Positions 26,101 to 38,771 of a DNA stretch of 64,000 bases are shown here, piece by piece. The first letter of the stretch is position 1; each line of letters opens with the position of its first letter. Both the position numbers and the translations under genes were made by a program. Where the stretch lies: NCBI RefSeq assembly GCF_010183535.1, contig NC_071330.1, forward strand, positions 8,041,717 to 8,105,716, read 5' to 3'. The notes beneath the pieces are model-generated. The model searched no databases. It saw only the letters and a list, made by a program, of their open reading frames with translations, and was not told where the DNA came from. This DNA comes from Caenorhabditis remanei. Taxonomy: Eukaryota; Nematoda; Chromadorea; Rhabditida; Rhabditidae.

Positions 26101-28817
26101 TTCTTTTTTTATTAGCTCCATTCTCAAATTGGCGACTTCTTTTTTCATTTCCTTCTTCTTTTCTCTTTTTTTCTCTCTTCCAGAGACTCACATCTCTCAA
26201 TTTGTTATTCATACTTTCACATTCCGTTTGATGTTTGTTATTACTCTCAACTACTTTTCTGGTATCTGTTTACTCTTCATTTCTCTAATGGATAAATTCA
26301 TTTTTATCACTTTTAAATTCGAAAGCGATTCGGATTACTGTAGATTAGGAGACACCTAATAATTATGTTCCTTTTTTTGTAATGACAATTTTTAATTACG
26401 ATTAGAATGTACCTCGGGAAATTATCAAAAATATTAGTCTAGAGTCTAGACGCGGAGGAAAGTTGTTTAATAAGAATTCTGTTCGTTCTCTCATTAGTTA
26501 TTTTGATGAGAATTAGAAAATGGAAAAAGAAAAAGAAATTTAAAAACAGGAAGTTGATTGATTAAATTTGTTCGATTGATATACTTGAGCTGCATGCTTT
26601 CTATTTGAATCGTGATTCTATTTATATTTTGAATAAAAGTTTTAAGATCTGAAGTGTACTCTTCCGAAATTCACGGTAGAGATAGTTTCAGAAAAGGTTT
26701 CTAAACTCATTCTGCTGTAACCATACAAGTTTTCTACTCACTTTTTGATTACATTCAATTTTTGACTTTTCGGAATCTCCAGAGAAGGAAAAATGTGTTT
26801 TTCGACTAAGACCTACCCGAAAAGTCTCGATTTCAAACGGTGTAACTCTTCGTCAATATTTATTCGGTTTCACTCAACTAAATGGAAAAAAGATGAGAAA
26901 ACAAAAGAAATTGGAGGGATCTAATGAGAATTTTAGATGGAAAAGCAGAGAGAAAAAGGAACAAAAAGTTGGAAAAACTTTGCGTTTAAAGTCAAGAATA
27001 GTGGCTATTTACCCGACACAGAGATCCCATTGTCTTTTGTCTTTTTGTCGCATTCCGTTGGAAAAATGGGAAGAAAAACGGGAAAATATTCGTTTTTCTT
27101 TTTTTCATTCCTCTTATTCCATCTATTTCTCTTTTTTACCCGCCCACCAATTCAGCCAATGACTTTTGTTTTGGTTTCTGTTCTGTCGCTATCCATGTTC
27201 TCTTTCTTAACTGAATACCTATCCATCATTCTTGAAGCTCAAGTCGTGAGGTGGCCTCTCTAATTGGAATTTATAAGTAATTGAATCAGAAAAACTCCTT
27301 AGAGAGAGAGAGAGGTCAATTGCAGGAGATACTCCGTGTCTTTTCTAGCGAAGCATTTCGATTATTCAAATTATATTTGAGTGGAGGTATTCACTTTTCG
27401 AGGAAAATGGATTAGTCATTCATATTTCTCATGAAGTTGAGTCTAGAAACTTTCGAAGAATTACCACTGTTTATTAATATTTTCGTTTGGAGTATTCAGT
27501 GATGGAATCAACGTAAAAAGGTGACAGGTGGAATCAGTATACGTAGCACGCGAGATTCATCTGCAGGTTTGTTCAACTTTTCTTATCTATGTGCAGATGG
27601 TTTTGACAAAAACTGATTGATGTGAATGAAGATTTGAATATTTTAGAATCATGCATGAAACCTGGTTTTTCAAAAAGTTCTTACATCTTAACTTAAGTTG
27701 GAAAAGTCTTGAAATTCAGAAGTATCTCTAGACGAAGTGTCTTTTTTCCTCGTTGTGACGTCTGTTTTTCGTCAGAAAAAGTCACAAAAACACGAAGAAG
27801 TATGTCATTTTACCTTATATTTCCTTGTATTTCCTTTCCATACCTTTTCTAGTTTTCTCCTTTTTTCTCTTGATATAATACTTTCCTTTTTCCAATGTTT
27901 TCTTTCACTTCTTTTCTGTTTTTCCCTAAAAACACCTACACAAATCATCATTGTTTTAATGTTTCAAGCTTGGTTAGATCGACATAAAAATCCTTTCTAA
28001 TGGACTCAGAACCAGTCATTTTGATTGCTCAATGAGCCCTGCTCGACCACGTCAATAGGAGAAAAGAGAGCACAATTCATTACATTGTCTAGAGAAAGGT
28101 GGACTCCAGAGTTTCCGTTTTCCATTTTTCATGGGCAAATTAACTATTCGGGAAGGTCCATTGGCTATTTTCGAATATTAACAAAAAATGTATCTACAGA
28201 TATTGACCGATTTCCAATTAATAGATTGATGAAACCCGTGACGAATGAACACGATAATCCGGGAAAATTAAACTTTTTTGAAAATTAAATTTTTTTTAAA
28301 TTTATGTGATCTGTGTCTGCACAATTTTCATATTCATATTTCCGATTGGATATTCCGACTGATTGCTAACATCCTTCCCCACCTACTCAAACATCTTTTT
28401 TATTTCAATTTTTCGTCAAAGTAAATCCGTCGAATGACATCAAAAGTGGCATTTATCCTGTTAGAAAGGTGTGTTGCAAATCCTTTGGTTTTCAGTGCAA
28501 ATCTCCTATTCAAATCAAATCTAATCCCATCATGTCCGTCGACTGATAAATCACAAAAAATGATGAATGTTAATTCGTTTACCACTATCATATGCCTTTC
28601 ATTCTCACCGGAAATTTCTTGAATTTCCGTAGAATCTGTAGAAAAAAGAAATGTTGAAAATAAGCTACAATTTCTCTACATTTCACGAGTTTTCCACCTC
28701 CGCATTGCAGCTATTTAAAATAGTTTTCTGTAAATATCATGTGGTTTCTTTTTTTTGTTGCTTTATTAACATTCACTTCTCCTGAATTTACCAATTTTTC
28801 AGCCTGAAAGATCGGAA
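23133..28817. other. 5.7-kb gene-poor interval
   Basis: The proximal ~250 bp is 3' flank of the small orphan gene. The rest is strongly pyrimidine-biased on the + strand (runs of CTTCTT and TTTTCT around 24600-25450, 26100-26300, 27050-27200 and 27730-27950). That bias by itself produces Lys/Glu-rich open frames on the - strand. Several acceptor-like TTTCAG sites occur but no set of exons joins convincingly. Near 26437-26452 is GTCTAGAGTCTAGAC, and near 27300 a (GA)n run. It may contain the distal promoter of the membrane protein gene at 28818 or an unrecognised fast-evolving gene. Confidence 0.4.
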
Positions 28818-29967
28818 ATGTTACGATGGTTCCACGTGGAAGACGAGAAAACATTCCTGTTTGGAATTCGATTTCGAAATAGAAAACTAGTTACTTTCTT
28901 CGCTTTAATTCAATTGGTAGTTGCTTGTGTTTCATTTGCTCAACATATATATTCAGTTGCGCTTTTTAATAAGGTAATTCAATACAATTGTGACCGCAAA
29001 GGTGTTCGTCTCAGTCAAAAACTGTCAAAACATAGTTTTGGATATTTCTTTTAAACTGAGGTCTACTGTTGACCCCATCTCGTTGTTTTGAACGCTAAAT
29101 TGCAGATACTGTAGCTACAGTATGCTAAGTTATTTTGAGACCAAAGAGAGGCTGTTAGAATAATATGTCAACTGCAATCAGATTCGGTTCATCCATCCTG
29201 AATTTACCATTCAAAACTTCAGATATTCTACTGTTCATTCAACGAAACTCGTTCGAATACAGGTCATTTTCTCTCTCACGACGTCATTATTTTCGACTTT
29301 GGTCTCTTTCACGAATTAATTAATGTAAGTATTGCTTTTTCTCACTGAACATACCAAAGAAATAAACAAAAACGAAGATTAAAAATAGAAAATATTTGAA
29401 GGAAGGAAAGGTTCATTCTTTTTTAATTTTAGGTTCAAGAATGCATCGCTAATTATTTAGACGGTGGATACATGAGGTGTTTATGGTGCTTTACTCAAAT
29501 GATTGCATTGGCATTAACCATTTGTAAGACTTCGTTGAGAATCTTAATCTGAATTGATTTCTTTATTTACAGGGACAACACTATGTATTCCAAAACCTCA
29601 TCCATTACTTCTCTGGCCTATGCTCATTATTCAGAACGCCTATTGTTTTGGATTAGTGATTCTGACGATAGCAACAGCTGATAAGGTGAACAGAAAGAAT
29701 ACCGAAAACAACAGAAAATCTAGAAGTTCATATTCAAATGAATCCTTATTTTATACACTAATCGTCAAATCAACAAAAACCATTTTTCAGCTGCTCGTTG
29801 CTCTATTCCATCCAGTGAATGCTCATCTCAATCTAATGATTCTATATTTCGCCGTCGGAACATCTATAAATCATTTCTTTGATTATATTCTCTGGCACTA
29901 TTATTGGTACGAAGAGTTCCAGTATATAGGTCGAACAGGGAAGCATGTTATTCCTTTTTGGGTTTAA
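28818..29967 (+). CDS. four-helix membrane protein, nematode family unknown to me
   Basis: Five exons (28818-28973, 29223-29324, 29433-29523, 29573-29685, 29791-29967) join cleanly to 212 residues. A trans-splice-like acceptor lies 17 bases before the ATG. Four hydrophobic segments are seen at about residues 25-50, 98-118, 128-148 and 158-190. Between the first and second is a hydrophilic loop of about 45 residues with one cysteine and an NET glycosylation site. The C-terminal part is rich in His, Tyr and Trp (YILWHYYWYEEF). The layout resembles small four-span nematode proteins of no known role. Reading through the last donor adds the basic loop KVNRKNTENNRKSRSSYS in frame, so an isoform with a longer third loop is possible. 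Confidence 0.75.
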
Positions 29968-30368
29968 TTTTCGTCTTTTTCTTTTTTGAATCCAACGAAA
30001 CCTTTGTACTTTCTGTGACTAAAAATGTGTAGAAAAACGGTTAATTGATATTCTTGCTTCACCTTTTTTGTCATTCATTGTTTTTTTTTCAACCTTAAAG
30101 TATTTCATAACAAGCTGAATTATTGAATTATTGGAGTCAGTTCATATGAAAATGGTTAATAAACTGTTTAACTATCAATTTAAAAACGTTGATTTTATAA
30201 AAGATGCTCTATGCGGAGCGAAAAGAAAGGAATCTCAACCATAATGATTTCGATGATTCTCGTTTAGATGTACATACTGTGTTAAAACGAAAAAAGAAGC
30301 AGAGAAGTATTTATTTCAGGTGCGAATCATTATTTTCGAAATCTTCTTTTCTAAAATTCGATTATCGT
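29968..30368. other. convergent 3' flanks
   Basis: The 3' ends of the membrane protein gene (+) and tmem-131 (-) meet here. AATAAA at 30158-30163 is a candidate poly(A) signal for the + strand gene. No gene seen. Confidence 0.4.
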
Positions 30369-33300
30369 TCAGTCGTTCTTTTTGTCCTCTTCGTTTTCCT
30401 CATTTGGTGGTTGTTGTTGTTGGGAAACAGGTGGATAGAACAGAGAACCTGAAGACCACATACTGAATTCACGGCCACTGAACATTGTATCTCCGAACAA
30501 CGGACCATTTGGTGAGTTTTCAGCTGAAAATCTGATGTTGAAACAGAATAAATTCAGAGAAAGGAACAAACCCAAGTTGAGTCCCAAATGAGAAAGTGAC
30601 AATGGATCATTATCAACAGGTGGTGGTGGCTCAGCAGTTGAAGATGACGGAAGTTGAGATGAAGATGCTCCCCATCGATCTCCCCAAATGGATCCACTGG
30701 TTGATGAATCAGTTGGATTTTGGGATAAACCATTGAATCTATTCGGATGTCCAGGAGTTCTTGAGAACTCATTCGACAATTGATTGTTCTTTTTCTCACT
30801 TCCGATTGTCAAACGACGACCGCCCATCTTTTCAGGAGAGCTTTCAATCTGAAATAAAAAACACTTGTTTACTGAAATCATCCAACTGATAACATTCGAC
30901 TTACGCGACTTGAAAAAGTACTTGATTCTCTACTTGGGCTTCTCTGTCTTCTCATTTCAGTAGACAATCCATCAATGTCATCACAGAAAATATCTCTCGA
31001 TGCAGCTGCCATTGAGGAGAAATCCATTTCAGCATCATTCACATTTACTTCCTGTAAGCCATAAGTTGGTTTAGTCTCTAAAACTTCGAGTAACAAAAAA
31101 CCTCATCAATCCAATCAGGTGCCTCATTTTCCTCTTCTTCCTCTCCTCCAATTTGTCCTTCAACCAAATTGACAGCTCGTTCAGAAGGAGTAGTTGTAGC
31201 TGTTGTTGTATTCGGAGTGTTCGAAACAATCGTGTTTCCTGATGCTTGACGAATTAATTCTTCCATTTGTTCTACACTTAACGGATCTCCGTAACTCCAT
31301 AAATTCATAAATGGCATTGCTGCTTGAGCAGTTGGACTATCCCACATGTCAGCGTCCATTGGCATTCCCATTGGCATTCCCATCGTAGACAAAAATTTAT
31401 TATAGAAAGAATCAATGGAAGCTGTCGTGAGAACTGGAGATAATACTTCTTGAGTTGGGTTAGCATTAACCGGAGGGTTTGAAGAAACATCGGGATGTGT
31501 TTTGCTCGGATTTTTACTTGAAGCCCGCGAGGATTTTTGCTGCGGTTTCGGGTTTTCAACTTGAGCTGTTTTAGCTTGAGAAGTAGTAGAAACAACTGGA
31601 ACAGGTTCAGTTGATGGAACTTTAGCCGATGGAATTGTCTTCTTTCTTTGATTGCCTCTAGGCTTTGGTGATTCATCCGGAGTCAAGGATGTCACTGGTT
31701 CAGCACGATTTTGAGAAACATTCAATGTAGATTTTACGGGCTTTGCAGCCTCCAAATTATTATTTTCCTTTTGTTGAGCCGCCCGTTTCTTCTTTTTCTG
31801 ACTTTTAGACAAGACTGGTTCCGTATCAGAAACAGAAGGAACTTGGACTTCTGATGCCTTGCTAACTGCTGAATCCTTTCTTTGTGCCCACATTTCAGCC
31901 AACTCTTCTTCCTCATTCTCATCAAAATCTGTTGCAATTTCATTCGCATTTTTCTGTTTCTTTTGTTGTCCCACAAATTCTAACATTTGACGGAATTCCT
32001 CTACTTTCTGCATTGTCACTGGATTTTTCTTTTTCGCTGGTTTTGTGGATTTCGATGATTTATCAGCAGGCGACTTGTCTTTTCTCCAGAATAACGACCA
32101 TTTCCATACCAAATGAACACATTTTACAACCCAATTCGCAAGAGAATAATACCATTTTTTGATCAACCAGGAATCTGAAGAAGCACGAAGTGCTGAAGGC
32201 GTTGAAGTTTCTGGTTTCTTGGGTGAAGGTACTGTAGTAGTTGTTGTAGATGACGTGGCGGTTGGAACAGATGACGTTGAAGAAAAAGATCCTTTCAGAT
32301 TATTGAGATCAAAAACATGGCGAGGAATAGCAAACTGTTGTCGAATGGCACATGCGATGGCACGATCTCCTTCGAGATAAGCACATGCAAGAACGCATAC
32401 AAGGCAGAATCTGAAATATGGAATCAGTGTTTTGCTTGTTTTTTTCGTCTAATAAACTTACATCAGTGCTGTCACACAACTGTAATACATGATATTCTCA
32501 AATGGTGGACGTGGCAACGCTTGATGGCATTTTGCAAGCATATCACCAGGAACAGTAGCTGCTAATGGGAACAACCATGCACTTCCGTTCATATGCATAT
32601 ATAATTGTAGGTCTGCTTCATTTGTAGTTGTTAGAAAATCCGGAGTGTATCTGAAAATGAAAGAAAAAAAATATTTTGGATAGAACCTGTCAATTCAAAC
32701 TTACGCAATGTCTAGTGCATAAGTCTCATTTGGTTGCAATCGGAATGGATAACAATTCAAAATCCGAAAACCTCTATTCTCGCATGGAACTCCATTTATA
32801 CTCATATTGGTTACTGTAAACTGTACTTCTCCAGTATTCAATACTTGGAATGGACGACGAACAGTAAGAGTTGAGTGGAGTTTATGCATCAGTCCTGGAA
32901 CATATATATATAGAATTCCATCATTCTCATTCGAACCCACTTTTTGGATTATTACAATCTGTCAAATGATCGTGTCGAATTTCAAATAACAATGGTTTCC
33001 TAGATCTAGCTTCGGCTCCTTCCACTTTAACTCCAATTCTTGCTCCTTTTCCATACATAACAACTGGTTCAAGAGCAGTTAAATTGTTTCGAATCAAGAG
33101 AAGTGATGACCGAAGCATATAATCAGATGGTAAGAATCCAAGACGAAGACGTACTTTCATGTGAGGCTTCAGAATCATTGATAGAGTGAATCTAGAAATG
33201 AAACTAGTAGAAAGGGAGATTTAATGATTAGAGAAAAAACCTTGGGATATTGATTTCGTTGTTGTATCTAGCCATTTCATGATTCAAGTGATATTCGAAT

Positions 33301-36300
33301 GCTTCTCTGAGTTTTGGAACCGGCGAGTCTGGTTTCAGAGTGAAAAGTTCTGTATCACGTAATGAAAACATCAACGTCTCATTCATTTCCACCCATTCCG
33401 TCAAATCAGTTACCAAATGAGGTCTCATCAATTCAACAAGTGATTCTGCATCTGGATATATCACCAATGGAATCACTTGTATGGCAACTGGAACATTCGT
33501 TGGGTTAGCCAGAGTCAGATTGACAATTGTGAAGTTTCCGAGAGCAGTCAATGGAAAATTTATAGAGTTACGAGTGAGAAGGCGAGGCCAAATTAGTTCA
33601 GCAGATGTTTTGATCTGAAATTTATAAATAATTTTTAAAATTCACACTTGAAAATCCATACCTTAATGTTCTTCGCCTTGTCTGTATCGAGAATAATTGT
33701 TGTATTCACATGATGTTTTCCGCTTTTCACCAATGCATCATATTTTCTTCTCAATTGTTTATAAAGATATGAATCAATTTCAGGGAGGTTCGATGGCAAT
33801 CCAAGACCATGAGTAAACCATGCTCCATCTGTACTTGCCAATGGCAATCCAAGATAACAATACTCATGTTCACAGGGTGCAGATGGTGAGAACATGACAC
33901 GTCCAAGATTTGTGAGTCGTCCAGAACGGAGTACTGGAGGATTCAGTGGATCAAATCCTTCGAAAAAGAAGCGTGGATCTTCATTGAGTGTTGTCAAACG
34001 AGTTACTGTCATGTCTTCGTCGAATGAATTGAATACCTAAAATGTCATTTCGTATACACAAAAGTAGAAAGATTAGATACCTGAAGTGTTCTGTAAACCA
34101 ATTTCGACGGGAAAGTCTGTCCGAAACTAATTTCTTCTGGAATAGATTGAAGTGATCCACTTGAAACTTGATATGTCACTCCGAAAACTTTGCTCTCCAA
34201 ATCTGTTTCGAAAACTATATTCCCATTTCGAACGTTTCCATCCCATGGAACTTTTAACTCCAAATCAAATATCTTTCCTTTCATTGGTGGAATATCAACA
34301 TCTGTTGTTTCAACATACTCAAGTCTCTCATCATTTCGAACATCTGAGAAATTTCCGATAGATTTGACACCAACTTCATAAAGACGATAGGCGGTTCGAT
34401 CGGGAACTGCTAGGTTTTTGAGTCGCGTCTCAGCACGATTGTGGTTCCAAACGACAAACTGAATATCCATAGATTGGAAATGAAATATGTTGGTTCATAC
34501 TTACTCGAATAGTTCTTGTATCATTCCTCTCCACAAATCCAAAATCAAATGAATTCTTATCAACTGATGTCATTTCAACACTCATCTTTCCAGTGTATGT
34601 TGAGAGACTCAAATTGAATGTAGACACATTTGTATGGACGAAAATTGTAGAGTTGTCGAATGTTGCAGAAAGTTTTTTGTTGTATTTTAAGACGAAAACT
34701 GGTGAAATGTGGCCGGAACGAATGAGTGCAGTACGGTCAATAAGGCGAACCTGGAAATTGAAAAATAAGAAAATGATCTTCTTCTAGAATCAACTTACTG
34801 AAAAATGTGGAACGAGATCCGGAGACATTGAGATATTGAAAATAGCAACATCAAAAGGTAACTGATTTTCAATTCGAATAATTCTTTGATGAGGTGGACG
34901 CAGATCTTCTTGAATTGACAAATCATTTCCAATCGATACAAGATCTCCACGGAATACATCTGCACGATACGGAATACTGACATTATAGTTTCCGCCTCTG
35001 GACACTGCTATTATATGTCCACTGATATGTTTGATTTGTTGTTGAGAAGTCATTTGTACTCGATTTCCCTCCAAATAAACTTTGACAAGATCTGATTTCG
35101 GTCCCAAAGTGACGCTTCCTTTGTTTGGAGGATGAACAATTATTGGTGGATGAGATGCGAATTCCATATAAATTGCTGTATGATCTCCTTTTTCAACATA
35201 CAAAGTTTCAAACTCTAGACGGCCACCTATCTGATATTGAGCCACCGAAAATATCTTCGCTTCTGATTTCACACCTTGTCGAATCAATCCAAAATCAAGT
35301 ATTTCATCCGTTGAATATACTCCACGTCGTTTCAAAACTTCAATTGGAACTGTTAAATATATATCAGTTATTTTCTGACGATGCTCCGAACTCATATGAA
35401 TTTCAGAAGCAATTCTGACGAATACGGTCGAATTTTCAGAAGTTGCACCAACTAGTACGAGAGTTGCTATTTGTTTTGTTTGATATGGACGAATATCCCA
35501 ATACTGTGGTGGCTCACCAGCCATAAGACTATCCGCTTCGTGTGGCAACTCAATATGTCCGTTGCCTCCAGATGATCCAACCTGAAATAATTTCAGATTC
35601 GAAAACTATTGTGTTGATTAGAACTAGCAAACCTCAGTGATTCGCATAGTGTAGGCATACGGGTTGAAAATGGTGACTGGTTTTGAAATTGATGAATTCA
35701 TCGGAAGACGGAAACCTGTGAATGGAGAAATACGATATGGATTCGACACACAGTCTCCTTGCATCTGAAATTGAAAATTCTTGTGAATTGAAGGGAATTT
35801 CAAATGAAAACCTTGTAAGTGAACAACCCTACAGAAGTATAAAACTGAACAGTTGTTGATCGTTTCCCAATTTCTCGAGGCAAGAAAACAACTTCGAGAG
35901 AAGTGACTCCATGAGGTTCAAGTTTCTGAAACAAACTGTAATTTTTTCGAATCAAAGATGAATAAACTGACGAATTGCTCGAAATAAGACGCTTGGAACT
36001 CAATCGAATTGACAACAATTGCATCCAAGAAAATTCGATCATTTCTCATATTTCGAATGTAAATCTTTCGCTTCTGTGCCGTTCCGACAGAACTGAAAAT
36101 ACTCTTTTAACACACTTCAATCTAAATTTTAGTGAAGATTCATCAGAATTCTCAAACCAACTTTTGTCCAAAATCCATCATTGGCGGATCCATTTCCATT
36201 GGTAATTTTCCTTTTCCAGACATTTTCAGAACATTAAATGTTGGGGTCTTCTGTTTTCTATGGGAACTTGGAGCATTATTAGATGATTCCGAAACATCTT

Positions 36301-36672
36301 GAAAATCGAAAACCGGTAAATGATGAACATTATCCGATCGAATCGGATGATTCAGATAATGAAGTTCTTCCCCAATTTGAACGAATGCAGTATGAAGAAC
36401 AGGGATCTCGTGGAGTAAAGAAGCTGATACTTCTTCCGGAAGAGGCCACGACTGAATATTTCATGATTCATTAAAAAGTGAAAATAATAGATCTAGATTC
36501 TAAAAATACTTCTTCAGAAAGACAAGTAATCAACTAATACTATTTTGATGGTTACCTGCTGATCTGCGAATGTTGATGTAATCAGGAGAGATAATATTAA
36601 AAGAATGGAGACGCAGATGGATGAAAATGAGGTTCGAAACCGTGACGATGCCCTATGCAATGAGAGAAGCAT
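30369..36672 (-). CDS. tmem-131: TMEM131 homologue, collagen secretion factor
   Basis: A large gene of about 15 exons. The first exon, from 36672, encodes MLLSLHRASSRFRTSF and a hydrophobic signal peptide ending near TSTFADQQ. The luminal part carries PapD-like domains: MDPPMMDFGQKFVG opens the first, and LPREIGKRSTTVQFYTSVG and NPYRISPFTGFRLPMNSS match human TMEM131 closely. A membrane span lies near 32420-32500, followed by a cytoplasmic tail rich in Ser, Thr and Lys. The end is acidic and Gln/Pro-rich, with several tryptophans (EAPDWIDE, GSIWGDRWG, FSMWSSGSLF). TMEM131 binds procollagen through the PapD-like part and recruits TRAPPIII through its tail, promoting ER-to-Golgi export. Loss in worms impairs cuticle collagen secretion. 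The last exon was joined by phase to remove an intron around 30520-30565. Confidence 0.92.
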
Positions 36673-38771
36673 TCGGGCATTTAGTGTAGGAGAGAGGGTT
36701 CTCTGAAAAAAAGACTCGACATAGTCGTTATGAAATTCAAAGAAGAAGGAAAGAAGAAAAATAAAAAGAAGAAGAATAGGAGCCGATTTCCTGTGAACTC
36801 TGAAGTCTTCAAACTAAATGTGTTCAGACATATCGAAGTTTGTGAAAAATATTTCTCGAAACCCACAAACCCCCGTTATTATTAAACTTTGCGGCACCTC
36901 AGGAACTGAAACACCTGGAATCAAAAAGCGAAAACGATGGAGAACCGCGAGAAAAGGCGTTATTCTCAATGAGTTGGCGAATGGATAATTGGAAATAGCG
37001 TTCGGTTTGTAGAGATCCAGAATCATACATCTTGGAAAACGAAGAAGATACTGTCAACGTGAGACGCAGATGAATTGATCGATTGCGGAGGAGAAGAATA
37101 AGAACACGTCATCACACCATTAGAAAGAAGAAAAGAGGAAAAAAAGAGGAAGACGAAGGAGAAGAAAATCTGGTTTCGGAAGTCTCTGCGACAATTCCAT
37201 GTTCATCTTTTTAGAAGAAAAAAGAAGAAGAAGAAGATGGGGAAGAAAATGGAAGAAGTGAAGACAAGGAAGATGGAGTGATAACCATCTGTCATCTAGG
37301 TCAAGGCGATTCAAAAAAGCGTATAGCTTTCAATCTTGGCCCTCCTTGTGGATATAGTTGAATTAATGGAAGACCCAGATTTTCCTATAAAAAATGATTT
37401 ATGTTCAGGACGTGTGTGTATATAGAAAGCATGGACATAGGAAATTGAGGACGTGTATCATCCATTACTGTAACAAAAATTTCGGCAAAAATAAAATATT
37501 CAAAGTTTAGTGAGTCAAACCTCTCTCAATGGCTTCTAACAACTTCATTCTCCAATGTCAATCAAGATTCAAGTGAATGTGAGAGGAATGCGTACTCCAG
37601 GAAGTGATATCCGATTGACTCTTGGATATTTCTTAGTATAGAAACTGATTAATGAGAGAGAAAAGGCGTTGGATTGTACTGATATCTTTTGTGTTATAGA
37701 AGAAGAAGAACTCTCAAAAAAGAAGAAAGAAAAAGAAAGAATTGACAAATGACTGGTGAAGAACCATCCAAAGAGAACAGTGAGGTGGAAGGATACAGAT
37801 AAAATTTACCAAAACAATGAAACTTGGACATCACAAACAATACTAAAAGTTTTGAAAAGGCTCGCAGACAGAATTATTAAAAAAAAGAAAATCAACGGTT
37901 AAAATTAAGAAAATTTATTAAACCCGTCTCTGAATCCTACCGATTGATGTGAGGTTTTGAAGAAGGTTATTCAGAATAACAGGATAGTACATAGAGAGAG
38001 AGAAAATAATGCATGCGAGAGAAAAATGTGAAAATTGATTCAAATAGAAATTTAAATTTAAACAGACATTTTCTTTTTTCAAACGTTCACTTTTTTGATT
38101 ATTTTCTCTGATTGACGGTCCTTGTTTGAAAAAAATTCAGACAATTTAAATTCAGGTTTGAAGCTTTAAATGTTGAGTCTTCGATAACTTTTATCTACAT
38201 CATCGTATGAAAACAAGTCATATGACTAGAAAATCCTGTGACTTATATGCATTAAATGTACCGAAACTGTCGATGAAGAATCAACAAAAAGAGTTGTACA
38301 GTGATGACCGAAGAATAAAAAGTCAGGCCACGGCCACCACCTGACTATTGTTAACTGAAGGAAACTGGTTTTCCGAAGTTTACCAATTGATTTCACTCTT
38401 GTTCTTTTCAATTTGCCAACAATGCCGCTTCGAGAATATTGATTCTGCTAGTTCACTTAGCTAAACGTTATAATAGACAGTTTGGAGGATAACAAATTTC
38501 TTTCCCAAATTTCTTCTTCTTTTCTTCTTCAAATTTCTTATTTCTTTCCTGGCCGACTGTTCAAATTTAGTGAAAGGTTCAGAATAGGATCAATTAAGTT
38601 GACGATCAAAGTTTTATACAGTAATTTTAAAGGTGCATGCCCACTTTTCTTCTTTCTTAGTTTCAAAATTTTAAGTATTCTTTCTTTTTTTTCTCAATCG
38701 AATATTCCTACACTCTTATTTTCTTCAGCAACTTCTTTTCTTTTTGCTTTCTCAATAAAACTTTTTCAGAG
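36673..38771. other. divergent intergenic region tmem-131 / smcr-8
   Basis: About 2.1 kb that should hold the promoters of both divergent genes. A polypurine tract (GAAGAA-rich on the + strand) runs through about 37085-37260. A TTTTTCAG acceptor ends at 38769, two bases before the smcr-8 start, indicating SL1 trans-splicing. No exon recognised. Confidence 0.45.

Noticed and set aside
26437..26452. GTCTAGAGTCTAGAC, containing a palindromic Smad-box-like site
   Set aside because: A single short match far from any called gene; expected by chance.
28025..28288. 87-codon + strand open frame
   Set aside because: No splice signals, no homology I recognise, and composition like the surrounding non-coding DNA.
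36283..36474. 63-codon + strand open frame with coding-like composition
   Set aside because: It is antisense to the second tmem-131 exon, which reads in phase from the first exon on the - strand (starting SWPLPEEVSAS after an acceptor).
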